A DNA stretch of 64,000 bases from Metopolophium dirhodum (Eukaryota; Arthropoda; Insecta; Hemiptera; Aphididae). The DNA lies in assembly GCF_019925205.1 (NCBI RefSeq), contig NC_083563.1:6262001-6326000 (forward strand), written 5' to 3'. Of the stretch, positions 1-12,881 are shown in pieces. The notes beneath the pieces were generated by a model. The model was given only the letters and a program-made list of their open reading frames with translations, was not told the DNA's origin and ran no database searches. Position numbers and translations under genes: made by a program. Position 1 is the first letter of the stretch. Every line of letters starts with the position of its first letter.

Positions 1-1415
1 ACGAATATTATTGCAAATTGCAATATGCATTTGACCATTTTTATCGGTACATATAAAAAAAATAAACACGATTTTGATGATAAACAAAATGAACATCATC
101 ATAACAGAAACGCATATGTGTATTTATAATGTTACTTGTCTGTATACATATTTAGGTACTAGCTTTAATATGAGTACACTACAAACCAACAGTTATGGTT
201 AGTGGTTACCGATGCTATTATCCTGATGGCTATGTGTAGTGGGTGTAGATGCGGAGTTTTTAAAGATAAAATCCTTAATAAACTTTGAGAGATAATTTGA
301 AAGTCAGAGAATGAGCACAGTTTGTGAAAAGCTCCCGAAGACTATCGATTTATTTTTTGTCCTACGAAACCTAAAAATATAATATCACAACAACCAAAGT
401 CATAGGCGTAAATATATGGTTAAAAATCTAATCTAGGGGGGGGGCTAGAAGTATTAATTAACATAGGTACCTATGTATACATATACCTAGGTAAAGTCGT
501 GAACAACACTACAATTACATAGGTAATTTATTATTAACTATAGGTTAAGTTAGGAAATATCTGAGGGGCTGCTTCAGGAGTTATTTTGGGGGGAGGGATA
601 ATCCCCCGATGTATACCTTTGACTGGAGTAGTGCTATTATAAACCAATATAATACTGCATATTAAAATAATTATTGTGAATGCCATAGTTTTATTATTAC
701 ACTGATTGATACGCATAATATTTCATTTTGGATTGGACAATAATATGATTGGTGATCATCTATAATTTTACTTCACTTCTACAGTTCCACCACGTCGACC
801 TTTGTTGATTTCATGACATTGGACTTTTTATTTTGGAATACGCTAAATTTTTGACAGTGAACGGCCTTCAAACGTCAACGTACACCGCACGGCATGTATG
901 CAAGTATACAAAGTACTCATAGGTACAGTAGGCCAGTAGGTACCTATAGACAACATTAAACTTTTGTGAGTAAATTGGGTCGCGTTTTACAGTCGCGTGG
1001 AACGATCTTTTACAACATTTCGGCGACATTAATAGTATAATAAATAATAATAATAAGTGCGTCGAACGAATATTAATAATATTATTATCATTATTATCAA
1101 ATCGTACACACGTATGACGGGTTAGGTTAGGTTTATGTGGTAGTAATTAATAATAATTATTATAAATTATTATCTTCAACTGCCACCGACCGACATACAA
1201 TGTGTAATATGTATGCGTATACGAATATTGACGTTTCAGTGTCGCTGAAAACAATAATTAGATTTGTTTCCAAGGACTGATATCGCCATCGGTTTTTTAC
1301 CACGAATAACAAAATTTCGCGATGTGCTCGCGTGAGGGGCGCATAATAAGTGCGTACGTAAAAGAGTATGGTAGGTAGTATTTTGTATACCTAGGTAGTC
1401 GTGGTAATAGGTACC

Positions 1416-1446
<31 letters not shown>

Positions 1447-4400
1447 GGTACCTAATAATATCGTACTGTGAAGCTCGGGCACTAATTTTAGGTATTCCGC
1501 TGGATCGCGAACCGCAGCAGCAGCCTTCGACCGGAATATTTGAAGCGTGTTATTATCACTTATTATATTATTATTATATGTCGTATACATTATGCACGAG
1601 TATTATATACCGACCGACAGTTGCGGCGGCGCAGCCTCCGGGCACGCATCCATCATTCGCGCGTCGTCCGGCGGCGGCCTTAAAACGTCTACTAATGCAA
1701 AGTTAATCGACAATAATGCTGTCAGATAAAATCTATTTTTTTTTCTCGTATAGTGTTTTCTTATAATATTTTCAATTCTGTCGCCGCAATAAAAAAAAAA
1801 ATTAAATTAAAAAACTGCGGTGGTGTGCATTCACCACGACGACCAACATAATAATAATAATAATATAATCATATATATATATATATTGTATATGTAATAA
1901 ATATAATAATAATAATAATAATATGTTATGCGTGGTTTCGCGTACTACTATACACACAGCTGTCATGGGGCTGTCACAATTGCCGACATAAATTCCAATT
2001 AAAATCACGCTCTGACGTCGTTTTATCGTTGATATATAATATGTAATTTTTTTTCCACTCGCCAGTCGTGTTTTCCTTTCCCTTTATAATAACGCGTCAA
2101 GACGTTTATAAGCGATTGGCTTATTAAAGATCCGACCATAAACCGAACTCGTTAAAGGACGAGACAAATATAAAATGAAATAAATATTGTATATACGATA
2201 CATGAAGATAAAACAATAATAAAAATATGATATTGCGTAACACCGCCGTCGCGTTGAAAACTTCATCGTTTGTGCGACGTGCGCACGTCTGCAACGATAT
2301 CGTCCAATTAAATATCGGAAAACTGGTAGCGGAAATTAATTTGGTCATCTTTTTTTATGTTCAAAGAAAAATATCATACAATATTATATAATATTATGGA
2401 CACGGCGCGATCAATTATTATTTATACCTTTGGTAATATAATGTTATGATAGATTAAGCTGATCAGCTGCCTGCGACAAAAATATATATTAAATAATAAT
2501 ACTGTCACTATAATATATATAAAGTATTAACCGCTGTCAAATTGTATCGAAGAGGTTTTTTATTATTATTTGACTTCCAGAATATAGTAATGTGATATAG
2601 TGTTCTTCAAACAGTAATACATTGAGTTATTGATAAAATTGCTTTCGTATAAATTACCTATACATAATATGCTCCTAATAAGTAATAATATAATAATTAT
2701 ATAATTAATAATCGATCTTATACTGAATATAATAACTTCATCATGATAATGCAACAATACATCATTTTTTTTAGTATTACTGAGTACCTACTACGATTTA
2801 TGACACTCAACCACAATAAATATGATATAAAAATTGTATTGAATCAAAAAATATATTTTTATGAAACCATAGCATCTGTAAGACAATTTTGTTTTGCGCA
2901 GTTGTAATCAATACTTCGTTATGATAAACATTTATAAAAAAAAAATGGACACTTAGGTATATTATTAAGTAAATTCTTCTTCCATCAAAAAATTAATAAT
3001 TCAATAACCAATCAAATACACACCAACAGCAATGTAATACCAATTATTCGGATTGCTCACTTCGTTCAGAATTTGAAGTTCAATCATACGATTTTGTTTT
3101 CGTTTTTATTAATTGATAGTTTACAAAATATGTTGGTTGTTCGCACAATATGGTATAGGAAAATATGAGTTTAGGTGAAAAATTATACATTTCATAAAAA
3201 ATGGAAACCATTATTGTACACTTTGTGATACACGAACAGAATTCATTAAGTCGTTACCTACAGTTTTATGAAATGGACACCGACTTTTTAATGCGTTCTT
3301 TCTTTATAGTTTGTGAAATACAAAGTCCTACTATTTAAATCATGTGAATAATATACATATCAATAAGTAATAACATATACCAATATTTTAAGTTTTCATA
3401 TAAAAGCAACCTATAAAATGCATATTTTTTTTCATTCCCATAAAATTATTATTTTATGTTTAATTTATTTTATTACAATTCACAAAATGTCATACAAATA
3501 ATTATGAGATACATAAAAATAAAGTTTTGAAATTGTGTTGAGTATTATTTCACAATAATAGTAGATAATACTACCTATGTTATTATAGGTACATTAATTA
3601 TATTAATTATTCTTAATTACTAACTCATACCTATGTATAATAGTATTCGTATAATATTACACTGGGTTCTAGTAAGTGCTTTAAAATTTGAAATATCTGA
3701 AAATTAGCATGGACACAAGTAACAATTATCCAACGTTATATTTTAAAACTTACTGTTGAATTTCGCATGCATAATTATTAATTTTTATTCCAATACCATT
3801 TAAATAAATCTGGGATTTAGTTCGAAAACATTTTTTAATATCTTTCACGTTTTATTAAGCCTGAGGATATTCGTAATGTCCTGATTATGCTGCATGATCT
3901 TGAAATTCTTTTAAGTTGACTGCCTGTCTAGGTCTTAAATACAAGTATATTATAACCATGTCATTCAGTTTCTTTTCTTTATAATTAAATTCATAATTCC
4001 TATTATTCCCTAACTCTTTATTATCGCTAAAATTTGATTAGAAGTTCTGAGTATAAATGTTAACGAATTATTGACAGTAAACGAAGCGCTTTTTCAATGA
4101 CATGTTTACTTTTAGTGATCGTATTAAAAATGTAAAACCATTCCCATGCAAACATACTTGTATAATATTACAACAAATAAAAAATAGTTATATATTTATC
4201 ATTTAGTATACCTGTATAAAAGATTTTCCACACTCTTTAGACATATTTAAATTTGGTAAGGAAGCAATTAATGATAATAATAAATAGATAAAAAAATATG
4301 ATTATAAAATAATAAATATAATAAAGCATGATAATCTATTAATATTGTGAAATATTTTTAGATATTTAAAACATTTTTTTTAAAATAATAATTATTTTTA

Positions 4401-5398
4401 TAATTTCTATTTATATGTTGTGATAAGTAATAATATTAATACATTTATATGCAATAAATAAAATATGAAATAATTGTAGGGGGAAATGTTTGTTGTATTA
4501 TATTGTTCTTGGTAAATAATGTATAGATTAATCTAAATTATATAAATGGGCTTGCCATTAATTAAAATTAATTAATTATTAAATAATAAATTCAATAAAC
4601 TAACGATTTTAACTTTTACTTGATTTAGGTTTTCCACAAGTGTTTAATAATATGGAACGAGATCGAACTTAACAGGTATGAAGTATTATGTACCTATGGG
4701 GATATTGCTTATATATTATATTGTAGCTTCGATGAAAACGGATGTCAGAATTTTTGGTCTAGACAGCGTTGTCAACAGAATCAACAGAATATAATACATT
4801 TATAAGCGAATTACGATTGTGTATGCAGACAGGAGCTTTATGATGTCTACGAGCTTTGTTTAATCCTACAAAATCACAGTGAAACTAATTACGGCACATC
4901 ACAATATATAGTAAATACACGTACATGACATTCGTGATAAGCATTTTAATTGAAATCGAATGGGCGTGAAAATCTTCATCACAGTTGTCGGTTCGTATAC
5001 TGCACACGAATCAATATCTTATGACTCCGGAATCTGATATTTTATACATGCATATTAATAAATTATATTCCAGTGAAAAGGAGAATATTATATATTATGA
5101 GAATGCAAACACTGTTGTCGGGTAGGTAAACTTCTATGCAACTATTGTTTTATGTATGATTATTGATTGTACAATTTATAAATTATAATACATTTTTAAA
5201 CGTTTTAACTAGAAGAAATAAAAGCAATATTGATAATACTATATAATATACACATGCTAAATTAATAAATTATTAATAGTTAATAGATAGCTTAAGTGCA
5301 TATTCTATTACATGTCTATGTTTAAGTGTATAATAAACACTTTCATATAATATTTGAAATGGTTAAAATTAAATTGAATTTAACATCGTTCAAAATAT
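1..5398. other. A+T-rich non-coding stretch with simple repeats
   Basis: No open frame here looks like a protein. The stretch holds (AAT)n microsatellites near 1416-1446, 1847-1866 and 1900-1922. A run of nine G starts at 436, and two TTAGG units sit near 1122-1132. TAGGTACCTA palindromes occur near 463, 937, 1409 and 1446. A short G-rich segment around 570-610 resembles the ends of repetitive elements, but I found no paired terminus. A moderately CpG-rich patch (about 840-1740) has no recognisable exon. Confidence 0.6.
1409..1454. repeat. (AAT)n microsatellite bracketed by two AGGTACCTA palindromes
   Basis: A run of about ten AAT/TAA units is flanked on each side by the identical 9-mer AGGTACCTA (1409-1417 and 1446-1454). 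The symmetry suggests slippage expansion inside or between copies of the palindrome. The repeat is read directly from the sequence; the origin is inference. Confidence 0.85.
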
Positions 5399-5874
5399 CA
5401 GTGTTGGGAATAGATAACCAAAAATATGTATCTAATCTAGATAAGATTGTATATAAGTTTACCTAGATGCAGGTAAAGAAATATACCTAACCTAATCTAA
5501 CCTAACCTACATATTGTTACCTGTTACTAAATAAGATAAAGATAACCGCATTTTTATCTAGATTATATGATAGATAATATTAATTTTTGTTATTAAATTA
5601 ATAGGGTTAAATTTAAAGATAGCTTTACCTTGCCCGTTGGTCGTTTATTGAAGTGCATAAGTCATGCAATTATGCCTCAAAAGTATCTACGGAAATTGAT
5701 TTTAAATTACACGTAAGTACCAATAAAATACCAACGTTCAATAATATGAAGATGATATCAAAATTAAATCATTCACGAATACGGAAACCGCCTTCGTGTT
5801 ATAATATACTCTTGATTATTATTTATGATCGTCGAACAGTTTCAACATACTTGTATGCACTATTCCCAACACTT
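5399..5874. mobile_element. Putative hAT-like MITE, about 476 bp
   Basis: The left end reads CAGTGTTGGGAATAG (from 5399). The right end carries the exact reverse complement of AGTGTTGGGAATAG at 5860-5873, giving a perfect 14-bp terminal inverted repeat. A CAGTG-type start is typical of hAT-superfamily termini, and the length fits a non-autonomous derivative. The left subterminal region repeats TATCTAGATAA-like palindromes. I do not see an 8-bp target duplication, so insertion boundaries are uncertain by a few bases. A 74-codon frame at 5653-5877 is not recognisable and is probably chance. Confidence 0.6.
5486..5509. repeat. Interstitial telomere-like (CCTAA)n tract
   Basis: Nearly five tandem CCTAA units, one of them TCTAA, lie inside the putative MITE. 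TTAGG is the usual insect telomere repeat, so this is a short interstitial match. Chance or expansion inside the MITE is as likely as a telomere-derived origin. Confidence 0.6.
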
Positions 5875-6820
5875 TAACAAGTCCAATATTCTTGAGTGTT
5901 TTCAACAAAATTATGAATTTTTATTCTCAATGGCTTAAAATGAAATAATATTAATAATATTTATAATTTCAATTTTCAGTAGTGTACAAAGTACACGCAA
6001 AAAGGTCAGCTGCAGCATAATATGTGAAATTCAAACACGTATATAATTAGGTAATGTCATGATAATTGTAATTTGACTTGTCGTATTGTGTTAGATGACG
6101 TCTGATAATTCCGCGGCAAGACCCCCCCCCCCCCATATTAAAATATTCATAGTTGAATTGAATAAATTAATATTATCTGTTATTATAATTATTATTCTTT
6201 TTGCCGTATGCAGATCGATCAGATATTAATTATAATTTGACAAACTTGACCCACTAAAACCATATATTAATATATTATACACATTATAAATTATACAGCG
6301 ACGTGGACAAACGAAAACACTTTTGCAGGTTGTGTAATAAGGTCGGATCGTGATTATAATTTGTATAATATATTCTGTTGACTGTTGACCAGCGTCGAAG
6401 AAAATATGTATTATACGTCGTGGTGAATTTTAAACAAGAAAGTGGTAATTGTTAGCGACAAGTCATCCGATAAAAACCATATGGGTAGAATAATAAATTA
6501 TTTTATTTATGTGTAGTCAAAATTATTCACAAGACTGTTTTTAATAAAATTTTAAAACATATATTTGTAGTCTTAATGACATTCTGTTTACTGCTTACTT
6601 AAAAACGATAAAGGTTTTATCATAATTTATAAGAAACACTTATATAAAGGAGTCATATCAGATATCATTCAAATAATTCATGTCCGCAATAAATTATAAA
6701 TTAAAGTCCAAATAGTAAAGCTAAGCTACTTTTAATCAATGCAGGTGTAAAGAAAACGGTCCAGAGGGGAGGATAAACGATAGGCTTGCCACAAATCCGC
6801 CACACTTCATCCGTCCTTAC
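5875..6820. other. A+T-rich non-coding stretch
   Basis: No gene or element is recognised. It contains a run of 13 C at 6122-6134 and ordinary A+T-rich sequence. The long minus-strand frame that ends at 6701 is discussed with the next region. Confidence 0.6.
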
Positions 6821-7264
6821 ATTCATACATGTACGTCGAATGAAACGGATTTCTGCGAGCGAATAGATTAACTGTGTGTGTTTTTTCCCCCGCCATCTCC
6901 AACACCGCCGTGGTGTACACGACACGCGGCCGAGTTGATTGCCAACAGAGTGTTTCCATTTATAAACCCTCGTCGATTGTTTAGCGGCGGGCGAGTTGAA
7001 CTTTAGTAAATTAACCGCGTACAAAACGGCTTTTGGCCGAGGGACAATTTCGTATAAAGCACTACCCCGCTGCAAAGGGCGGACGAGAGTTAACCTTTCC
7101 ACGGTCCGGTCGCCCGGCATAAACAACGTAATTAATAGACGTTCGGTAAAAGCCCTCTCGGCTACGGCTACGGCTACGGCGGCAAAGGTGCAGGAGTCAG
7201 CGAACGAGGGGGAGAAGGTTTTCAATTTTGTCGGGGAAAAATCATTTCCTTCCACATCCCATCC

Positions 7265-7355
7265 TATATATATATATATATTTATATATATACGGATATA
7301 CAGACATAAAAACTGCGCAAATTCGCGTGTGAGTGTGTGTGTGTGTATATATATA
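7265..7355. repeat. (TA)n and (GT)n microsatellites
   Basis: A TA-rich alternating tract (about 7265-7293) is followed by a GT tract running into TA (about 7326-7355). Confidence 0.85.
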
Positions 7356-7448
7356 GATGTTGTCTTCGTGTACACGTCGTCGCCAACGGTGTGCGGCGAC
7401 AGAACAACACGCAAAAACCCTCGCGAGAATTTATACCCCGGACGATTA

Positions 7449-7503
7449 CGCGCGCGCACACACTCACACACACACACACACAAACACACACATACACACA
7501 CAA

Positions 7504-7537
<34 letters not shown>
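7449..7537. repeat. Interrupted (AC)n microsatellite
   Basis: About 90 bases of mainly CA/AC dinucleotides with occasional AAAC, ATAC and ACTC interruptions. It creates spurious Thr/His frames on the plus strand and Val/Cys frames on the minus strand. Confidence 0.95.
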
Positions 7538-7927
7538 CGGTTATATATATCGTGTACGAGTACGACTATATACGATGGCGACGTCGCGCGCGCCCGTGTG
7601 TGTATATAGTTTATTATTACACTGGTCCGTTTACAGGGCAATTTGGAAAGGCAGGAAATCATAATTCACCGACGCGGGAAATGCTAAAAGCTTTTCCAAA
7701 GTCCTCCCGGTCGTGTACACACCCTCCCGTCGACCTCCGCCCGCAGCCTTTAGGGACTCTACGCCGCCCGGTATAATAATATAGTGCTGCGCTCAGTGTG
7801 AGTCCGGACGACACACAGAACGCCGGAAAATTAAGTTACGGTGACTACACATACAATGCGACCAGGACAATGGAAACAAAATGATGTTATGTATTGCCAT
7901 TCCGGTCCGCCGGCTTTTGGGAACCCC

Positions 7928-7929
<2 letters not shown>

Positions 7930-7958
<29 letters not shown>
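7930..7958. repeat. (AC)n microsatellite
   Basis: A perfect run of about 14 AC units. Confidence 0.95.
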
Positions 7959-7960
<2 letters not shown>

Positions 7961-8560
7961 CCTACACGTATTATTATATTATCATGGTATACGGTGTACA
8001 CGCGTCTCACTGTTCGGCGGTGATTATAGGTGGTACAGGATAATATTATTATAGTACAATATCTGAATGGTCCCGCTTTAGCTGGTGTGTCAGTTTAGGT
8101 AAAAATTATTAGTACATTATAATATTATATATGTATAATATATTATAGCCATATAAGTACTCGTTGTATCTACTATTTACACGCACATAAACAGTGTATT
8201 TTATATCGTGTTTGTGCGTTAGTTCTATTACAGTGTAGGTACTTAAATGTGGTGTTTATAATATTATATTATATTATATTATTATAATATTACACATTTT
8301 ATAGTTAACGAAATTTTCGAAGGGTGAGGTCGATTTTTGTCACTCGATCCCGCGGTAATATACGGTAATGGGCACAATAAAATATACGAACAAACGGTCG
8401 ATAACGAGTAGGTATACAGAAACGAGTCGGTGAACAACACTTGTATAGTTACAAGTTACCTCTTCTACATGAATATTTATAATAATATATTTAATGGACT
8501 GGTGGGATTTTATGTGATTTGACGGCGCCGACGGTGTCGTTTTACCAGCCAATGGGTTTT

Positions 8561-11500
8561 TGAAAATAATATTTCATAAAATTACGACGTTTGATGTTGA
8601 TTTTAGCGCGATAGTGATGACTGTGCTGTTATGGACGGATATCAAACAAAAAGGACACATAATTAATTGTAAACACTCGAATAAAAACTTTTTGACGTAG
8701 ATCATAAAGTAAAAAATAATAATTTTATGATTTTATTTACAAATTTTAATATGGCGCACCGCGCGCCAGTCGGCGATAAATTGTCTTCGTAATCGTATTA
8801 TTAATATACTATAAAAAAAATCTGTCTTGTGTTAAAACATAAATTTACATGACTATTCTGTTTTATATAGTTGTTTTTAGATGATTACTTAAAATGTATA
8901 TTATTATTTTATCTTAATTTAGATAAAACATTTAAGCTAGGCAATTTATCAAAAAGAAGAATGCAAATTAAATACCACAGTAATCGATATTGGTTGTAAC
9001 TTGTATTATACATTTACACCAACTCGTGATAATATTCATTATACAGTTGGTAAATCAACGTCGTTAAAATAGGGAATATGTGACTGAATGCAAACACATT
9101 TAATTTAACTATGAAACGTAACCGAGTTTGATACCACAGCGGGTATAAAACATAACAATCGTAATATTATGTTTTAATTTAGATAATTTTAAACTTTTTA
9201 ATGAATGTTTAATAAAAAATAAAAAATAAATTATTTTATTAATTTTAGTTACTGGCCTATAATACGTATTTCATTAAATTGCTATGAGACTCCCACCAAA
9301 ACTATGCCAAGTCACCCCTTAATCAAGTCCTATCGCTACTATCAAGTAAATACTAATAATACATTTTTTTCTTTAACTTTGGAGTTAAAACCCGATAAAA
9401 ATTACAAATTAGGATAAATTCATAGAAATTCAGAATTCATAAAAAAAAACAAATAAAAAGCTACCATATCAATATTTAGCAAAACAATAGAAACAGTTCA
9501 CAATTAACTACAAAATAATGAAATTTATCAATAAAAAATGTAGTCCATCAATATTAAAGCATAAATTATTATTTGAATGAAAATGGGACACACTCTGCAA
9601 CTGAATAAAGAACCAGCCATTGTGGAAATATTTGTGCGACCAAGACAATTTTTTTCAAACAATACCGCATATTATTGTTTCATAATTTGTTGAAGTTGTA
9701 CATTTCATAGGTATACTTAGTGAATTTCAACTCATGGTTCGAGTTCAAAAAACTAAGTAGTTAAAACTAAGAATAAAAATGCATTACATTATTGAATGGA
9801 ATAAAGGTACACACATTAATAGCTCTTTACTATTGTAATGTAATCGTTAATAATATTATTCATAAAAAACTTAACCATATTTATGGTAGGTACCTATGAT
9901 AGTATAATATTATATTCGTATATTATCTTAAACGACTCAAACTGGCATTTGTAATCCTAATAATACTAAATAAAGACTAATGACATTTAAAGCCTTTTCC
10001 TTTAATTATAGTAATAAAAAAAAACGGACCATATTTATGAACAATAAACAATAACGACCAATAAATAAATGCTAAATTTCTGGATTTGAATGAAACCCAC
10101 TTGCCAAAAAAAATTATAATAAGTATCTAATAATAATATCCAAATAATCGATAATTTTTCTTCTATTATTTTTTTATAAACATATATATCTATGGTTATT
10201 ATTATTATTATTATTTCCCTTACGTCTGAATTGAATTTTCTGTCAAACCAACTTAACGATTTTGAAATAAAAATAAACAGTACGTCTAAACAGAGTGAAT
10301 GTGACAACATTCGTTATCGTCGTTTGATAGTATAATACCAGTAAATACAGTAATATGCCGTCAGTTGCAGTTTCAAAACAAAGTTGTCACGATCGCAAAG
10401 TGACAGAAACGTGGTAATTTGTTTCTTTTTCATTTCGTATATAAAAGCTGAAAAAACTAACTAAAAATCTACTTTTTTTTACGTAGGTACACATAGATTA
10501 ATAAATAAGTTGAACTGTTATAAATTATAACTTTTCCCTACATATAGTATTATAACTTATAAGTATAATATGGTGTATCCATAAGAATCCCTCGTAAGTA
10601 TAAATAGGTTTTTTACCGCACGCAATATATGTATATTAAAAGTCACTTTATTATTCTGTGTTACAAAAAAGTAAAAAAAATGTAAAGACGGCTCATTCAA
10701 AAGTACAAAATATATTGATATTATGCCCAAATTATTAGGTACCTATTTAATATACTACATTTTATTAAATTGTATTTAATTTATTGGTACCCAGGCTTAT
10801 TCATTATACTTAAAACTATAACACTGCACTTCGCACGCTAACGGTAATATATATTACTATATGATACTATTTCCATTCATGAAATTTACAGTTATTAACT
10901 ATCATAAATGCACACAGACACCGTGGCCAACCAATCAGTTGCTGTTTCGGACAGAATTTAATCATATTATATACTTTTGACTTCGCGCGTAATCGGTGTT
11001 CGGTCGTATCGATATAATACCAATACGTTTGGACTGACGTATAACTTTTAGACATTAAATAAAAATCAGGGCAGGTGTATTTGTTTTAAGGTGTTTGAAT
11101 ATCACCCGAATTGAATCAATTTCAATGTGTATTTTTTTTATATTATTTTCATCGAAACACAATGCAGCTTAAAGTATGTAAGAACTTGTTATTTTTAATT
11201 GGTGCTGTAACATAGGTAGTACATAATATTTGCACACCGCATATTATGATTATTAAACAATATTTGGATTATAGGAATTAAATGGATTGCACTTTTCCAA
11301 AGAATGGAATATTTTGTAAATCAAATATCATACTACCGTTAATAATATTTTTTAGTCAGTTATTAGGTATAAATTATAATAATTTTAATCATATAGTGAA
11401 CACAACCAATTAATATCGCTCGTGGGTTCTAGCAAATATCGTTATTGGTATTGGCATTCTGCTCATCTCATCGACCACTTTTAGTATATAGTGGCAGGCA

Positions 11501-11830
11501 ATCATTCACTGACGTACAGATTCAAAATTAAAACTGAAGTATGATATAAAGTAGATAGGTACCTCCAAACGCAATATCATATTATTATAAAGTCATGAGT
11601 TTATGACTTACCAGGTTACAACTACAATAGGTTTCTATATCTATATGCAACACTACCACGAATTATTGAAACAAATTAAAAAAGTATGTTTTTCAGCCCT
11701 TGATCCCTTTTTAGTCCTAGAATCCGTCAGTTATCTATGGTTTCGATATAAGAGTCTTATCAGACAGTCAAGAAGTATTATTTTATATAAAATACATGCA
11801 TAAACTAACGACCAAATTATTATGTACTTT
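8561..11830. other. A+T-rich non-coding stretch
   Basis: No gene, RNA gene or element is recognised. Frames at 10035-10310 (minus) and 11603-11803 (plus) are short, A/T-codon-rich and unrecognisable, as expected by chance at this composition. A TAGGTACCTA palindrome lies near 9887. Confidence 0.6.
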
Positions 11831-11837
11831 TAATGAT

Positions 11838-12215
11838 CAAAATCGTCCTTGTCAGCTGCTCGTGTTTTTTAGTCTGATTCTCCATTCAGTGACTCTGCGT
11901 CATTTTCAATCATAACATCGTCCCATCTCAAACGGTCATCTCCCAATTGGCCGATTCCCTACTACAGGATCCTATTCCATAATCATGCTTAAAATGGATG
12001 CTGGATTCGGCACGCGTATGCAGCTTAAGAAATCTCCGGCTCGCGACTGTGTCCATAATGACTCGTTAAGAGCCTCTCAAACTCGGCATTTGTCCTTGTC
12101 CTTCACTCCCCCGTCTCTTCACTGGTCCAAAAGTCTTCCTCGGGATTTTCCTTCTCGAGGACCATCAGTTTTCTCTCCTCCTTTTTTACGAAGGACCACA
12201 ATAGTATAATTAATC
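11838..12215 (-). pseudogene. Decayed non-LTR retrotransposon, C-terminal end of reverse transcriptase ORF
   Basis: Reading the minus strand from about 12215 to 11838, conserved blocks of the post-RT C-terminus of insect non-LTR retrotransposons appear in order but in different frames. They are KKEERKLMVLE; then, after a frameshift, RKTFGPVKRRG (plus coordinates near 12122); then, after another shift, RTRTNAEFERLL (near 12068-12100); then LRWDDV (near 11918-11931). Last comes TRAAD followed by KDD near 11839-11865, where the family usually has W...A.DR..W. Stops and frameshifts separate the blocks, including a TAA where Trp is expected before the last block. About 375 bp remain, so this is a dead 5'-truncated copy. 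Clade is not assigned. The match rests on recalled family motifs, not on a search. Confidence 0.75.
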
Positions 12216-12445
12216 CTCCTTGAAACGAGCGCTGCGCGCGTATAATAATATCAAATGACGAAACGCGGGCACGAACACAACCATTAGCCGCCGCGTAGTA
12301 AGTACCTTTCAATATTGTTTTACGTATACCGCACAACAGTAATAATAATATTATAATAAACTGAACGGATACGACGGGCGATGTCCGGCGGTTGTCACAA
12401 TAATAATAATATTACAACAGTTGTATATTGCCGGTGTCGATCAGC

Positions 12446-12464
12446 GGGGGGGGGGGGGGGGGGG
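12446..12464. repeat. Homopolymer of 19 G
   Basis: Nineteen consecutive G residues. The tract could form quadruplex or triplex structures and is prone to length error in assemblies. Confidence 0.9.
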
Positions 12465-12712
12465 AGACGCGTTCGACCGGAGTGAAAAAATATTATATTA
12501 TTATTATTTTATTAATGGTCGCGCCGGCACGTCAGTGGAGCGACGTGTAGGTAATTAACCGAAACGTCACCGCCGCGCTCTCTCGCCCGTCGCCGCCACC
12601 GTAGGGCGCGCGTGTGTGCTCAGTCATCGTCATTTATTACAACTGACGGCGGCGGCGGTTCACGTCGTCGTATTATAATACACACACGTCGTTTTCGACC
12701 ATATACATACAT

Positions 12713-12836
12713 ATAATAAATAATAATAATAATAATAATAATAATATATAATATACGCGTCATAGCCGTCGCGCGAGTTTACACCTGGACGACCCGCGGG
12801 AGCCGGACGAGCAGCCTTTATAACGCGTACACATTA

Positions 12837-12879
<43 letters not shown>
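12713..12879. repeat. (AAT)n and (ATT)n microsatellites
   Basis: An AAT run at about 12713-12747 and an ATT run of about 14 units at about 12834-12879, separated by GC-rich sequence. The two runs are complementary in sense and could pair in a transcript. Confidence 0.9.

Positions 12880-12881
<2 letters not shown>

Larger units (their letters stand above)
6820..8560. other. CpG-containing GC-richer island with AC/GT/TA microsatellites
   Basis: Composition shifts to CpG-rich sequence. Both strands stay open for long distances (plus 6996-7664, minus 6701-7537), but much of each frame is repeat translation such as alternating Thr-His or Val-Cys, and no domain is recognisable. A TATAATA at 7772 lies about 23 bases before TCAGTG (7793-7798), which resembles an insect initiator. 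Spacing is a little short and no downstream exon is evident. The island could be a promoter or enhancer; this is inference. Confidence 0.45.

Noticed and set aside
534..716. Minus-strand frame with a signal-peptide-like start
   Set aside because: Sixty codons only. The C-terminal part comes from a G-rich repeat-like segment near 570-610, and there is no supporting context for a secreted protein gene.
6701..7537. 278-codon minus-strand open frame, the longest in the window
   Set aside because: Its first third is translation of an AC/GT microsatellite (alternating Val and Cys), the rest has no recognisable domain, and the opposite strand is also open over the same region. Low stop frequency in CpG-rich DNA explains it.
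6996..7664. 222-codon plus-strand frame
   Set aside because: It ends in Thr-His repeat translation, starts at a non-ATG codon and overlaps the open minus-strand frame. No family is recognised.
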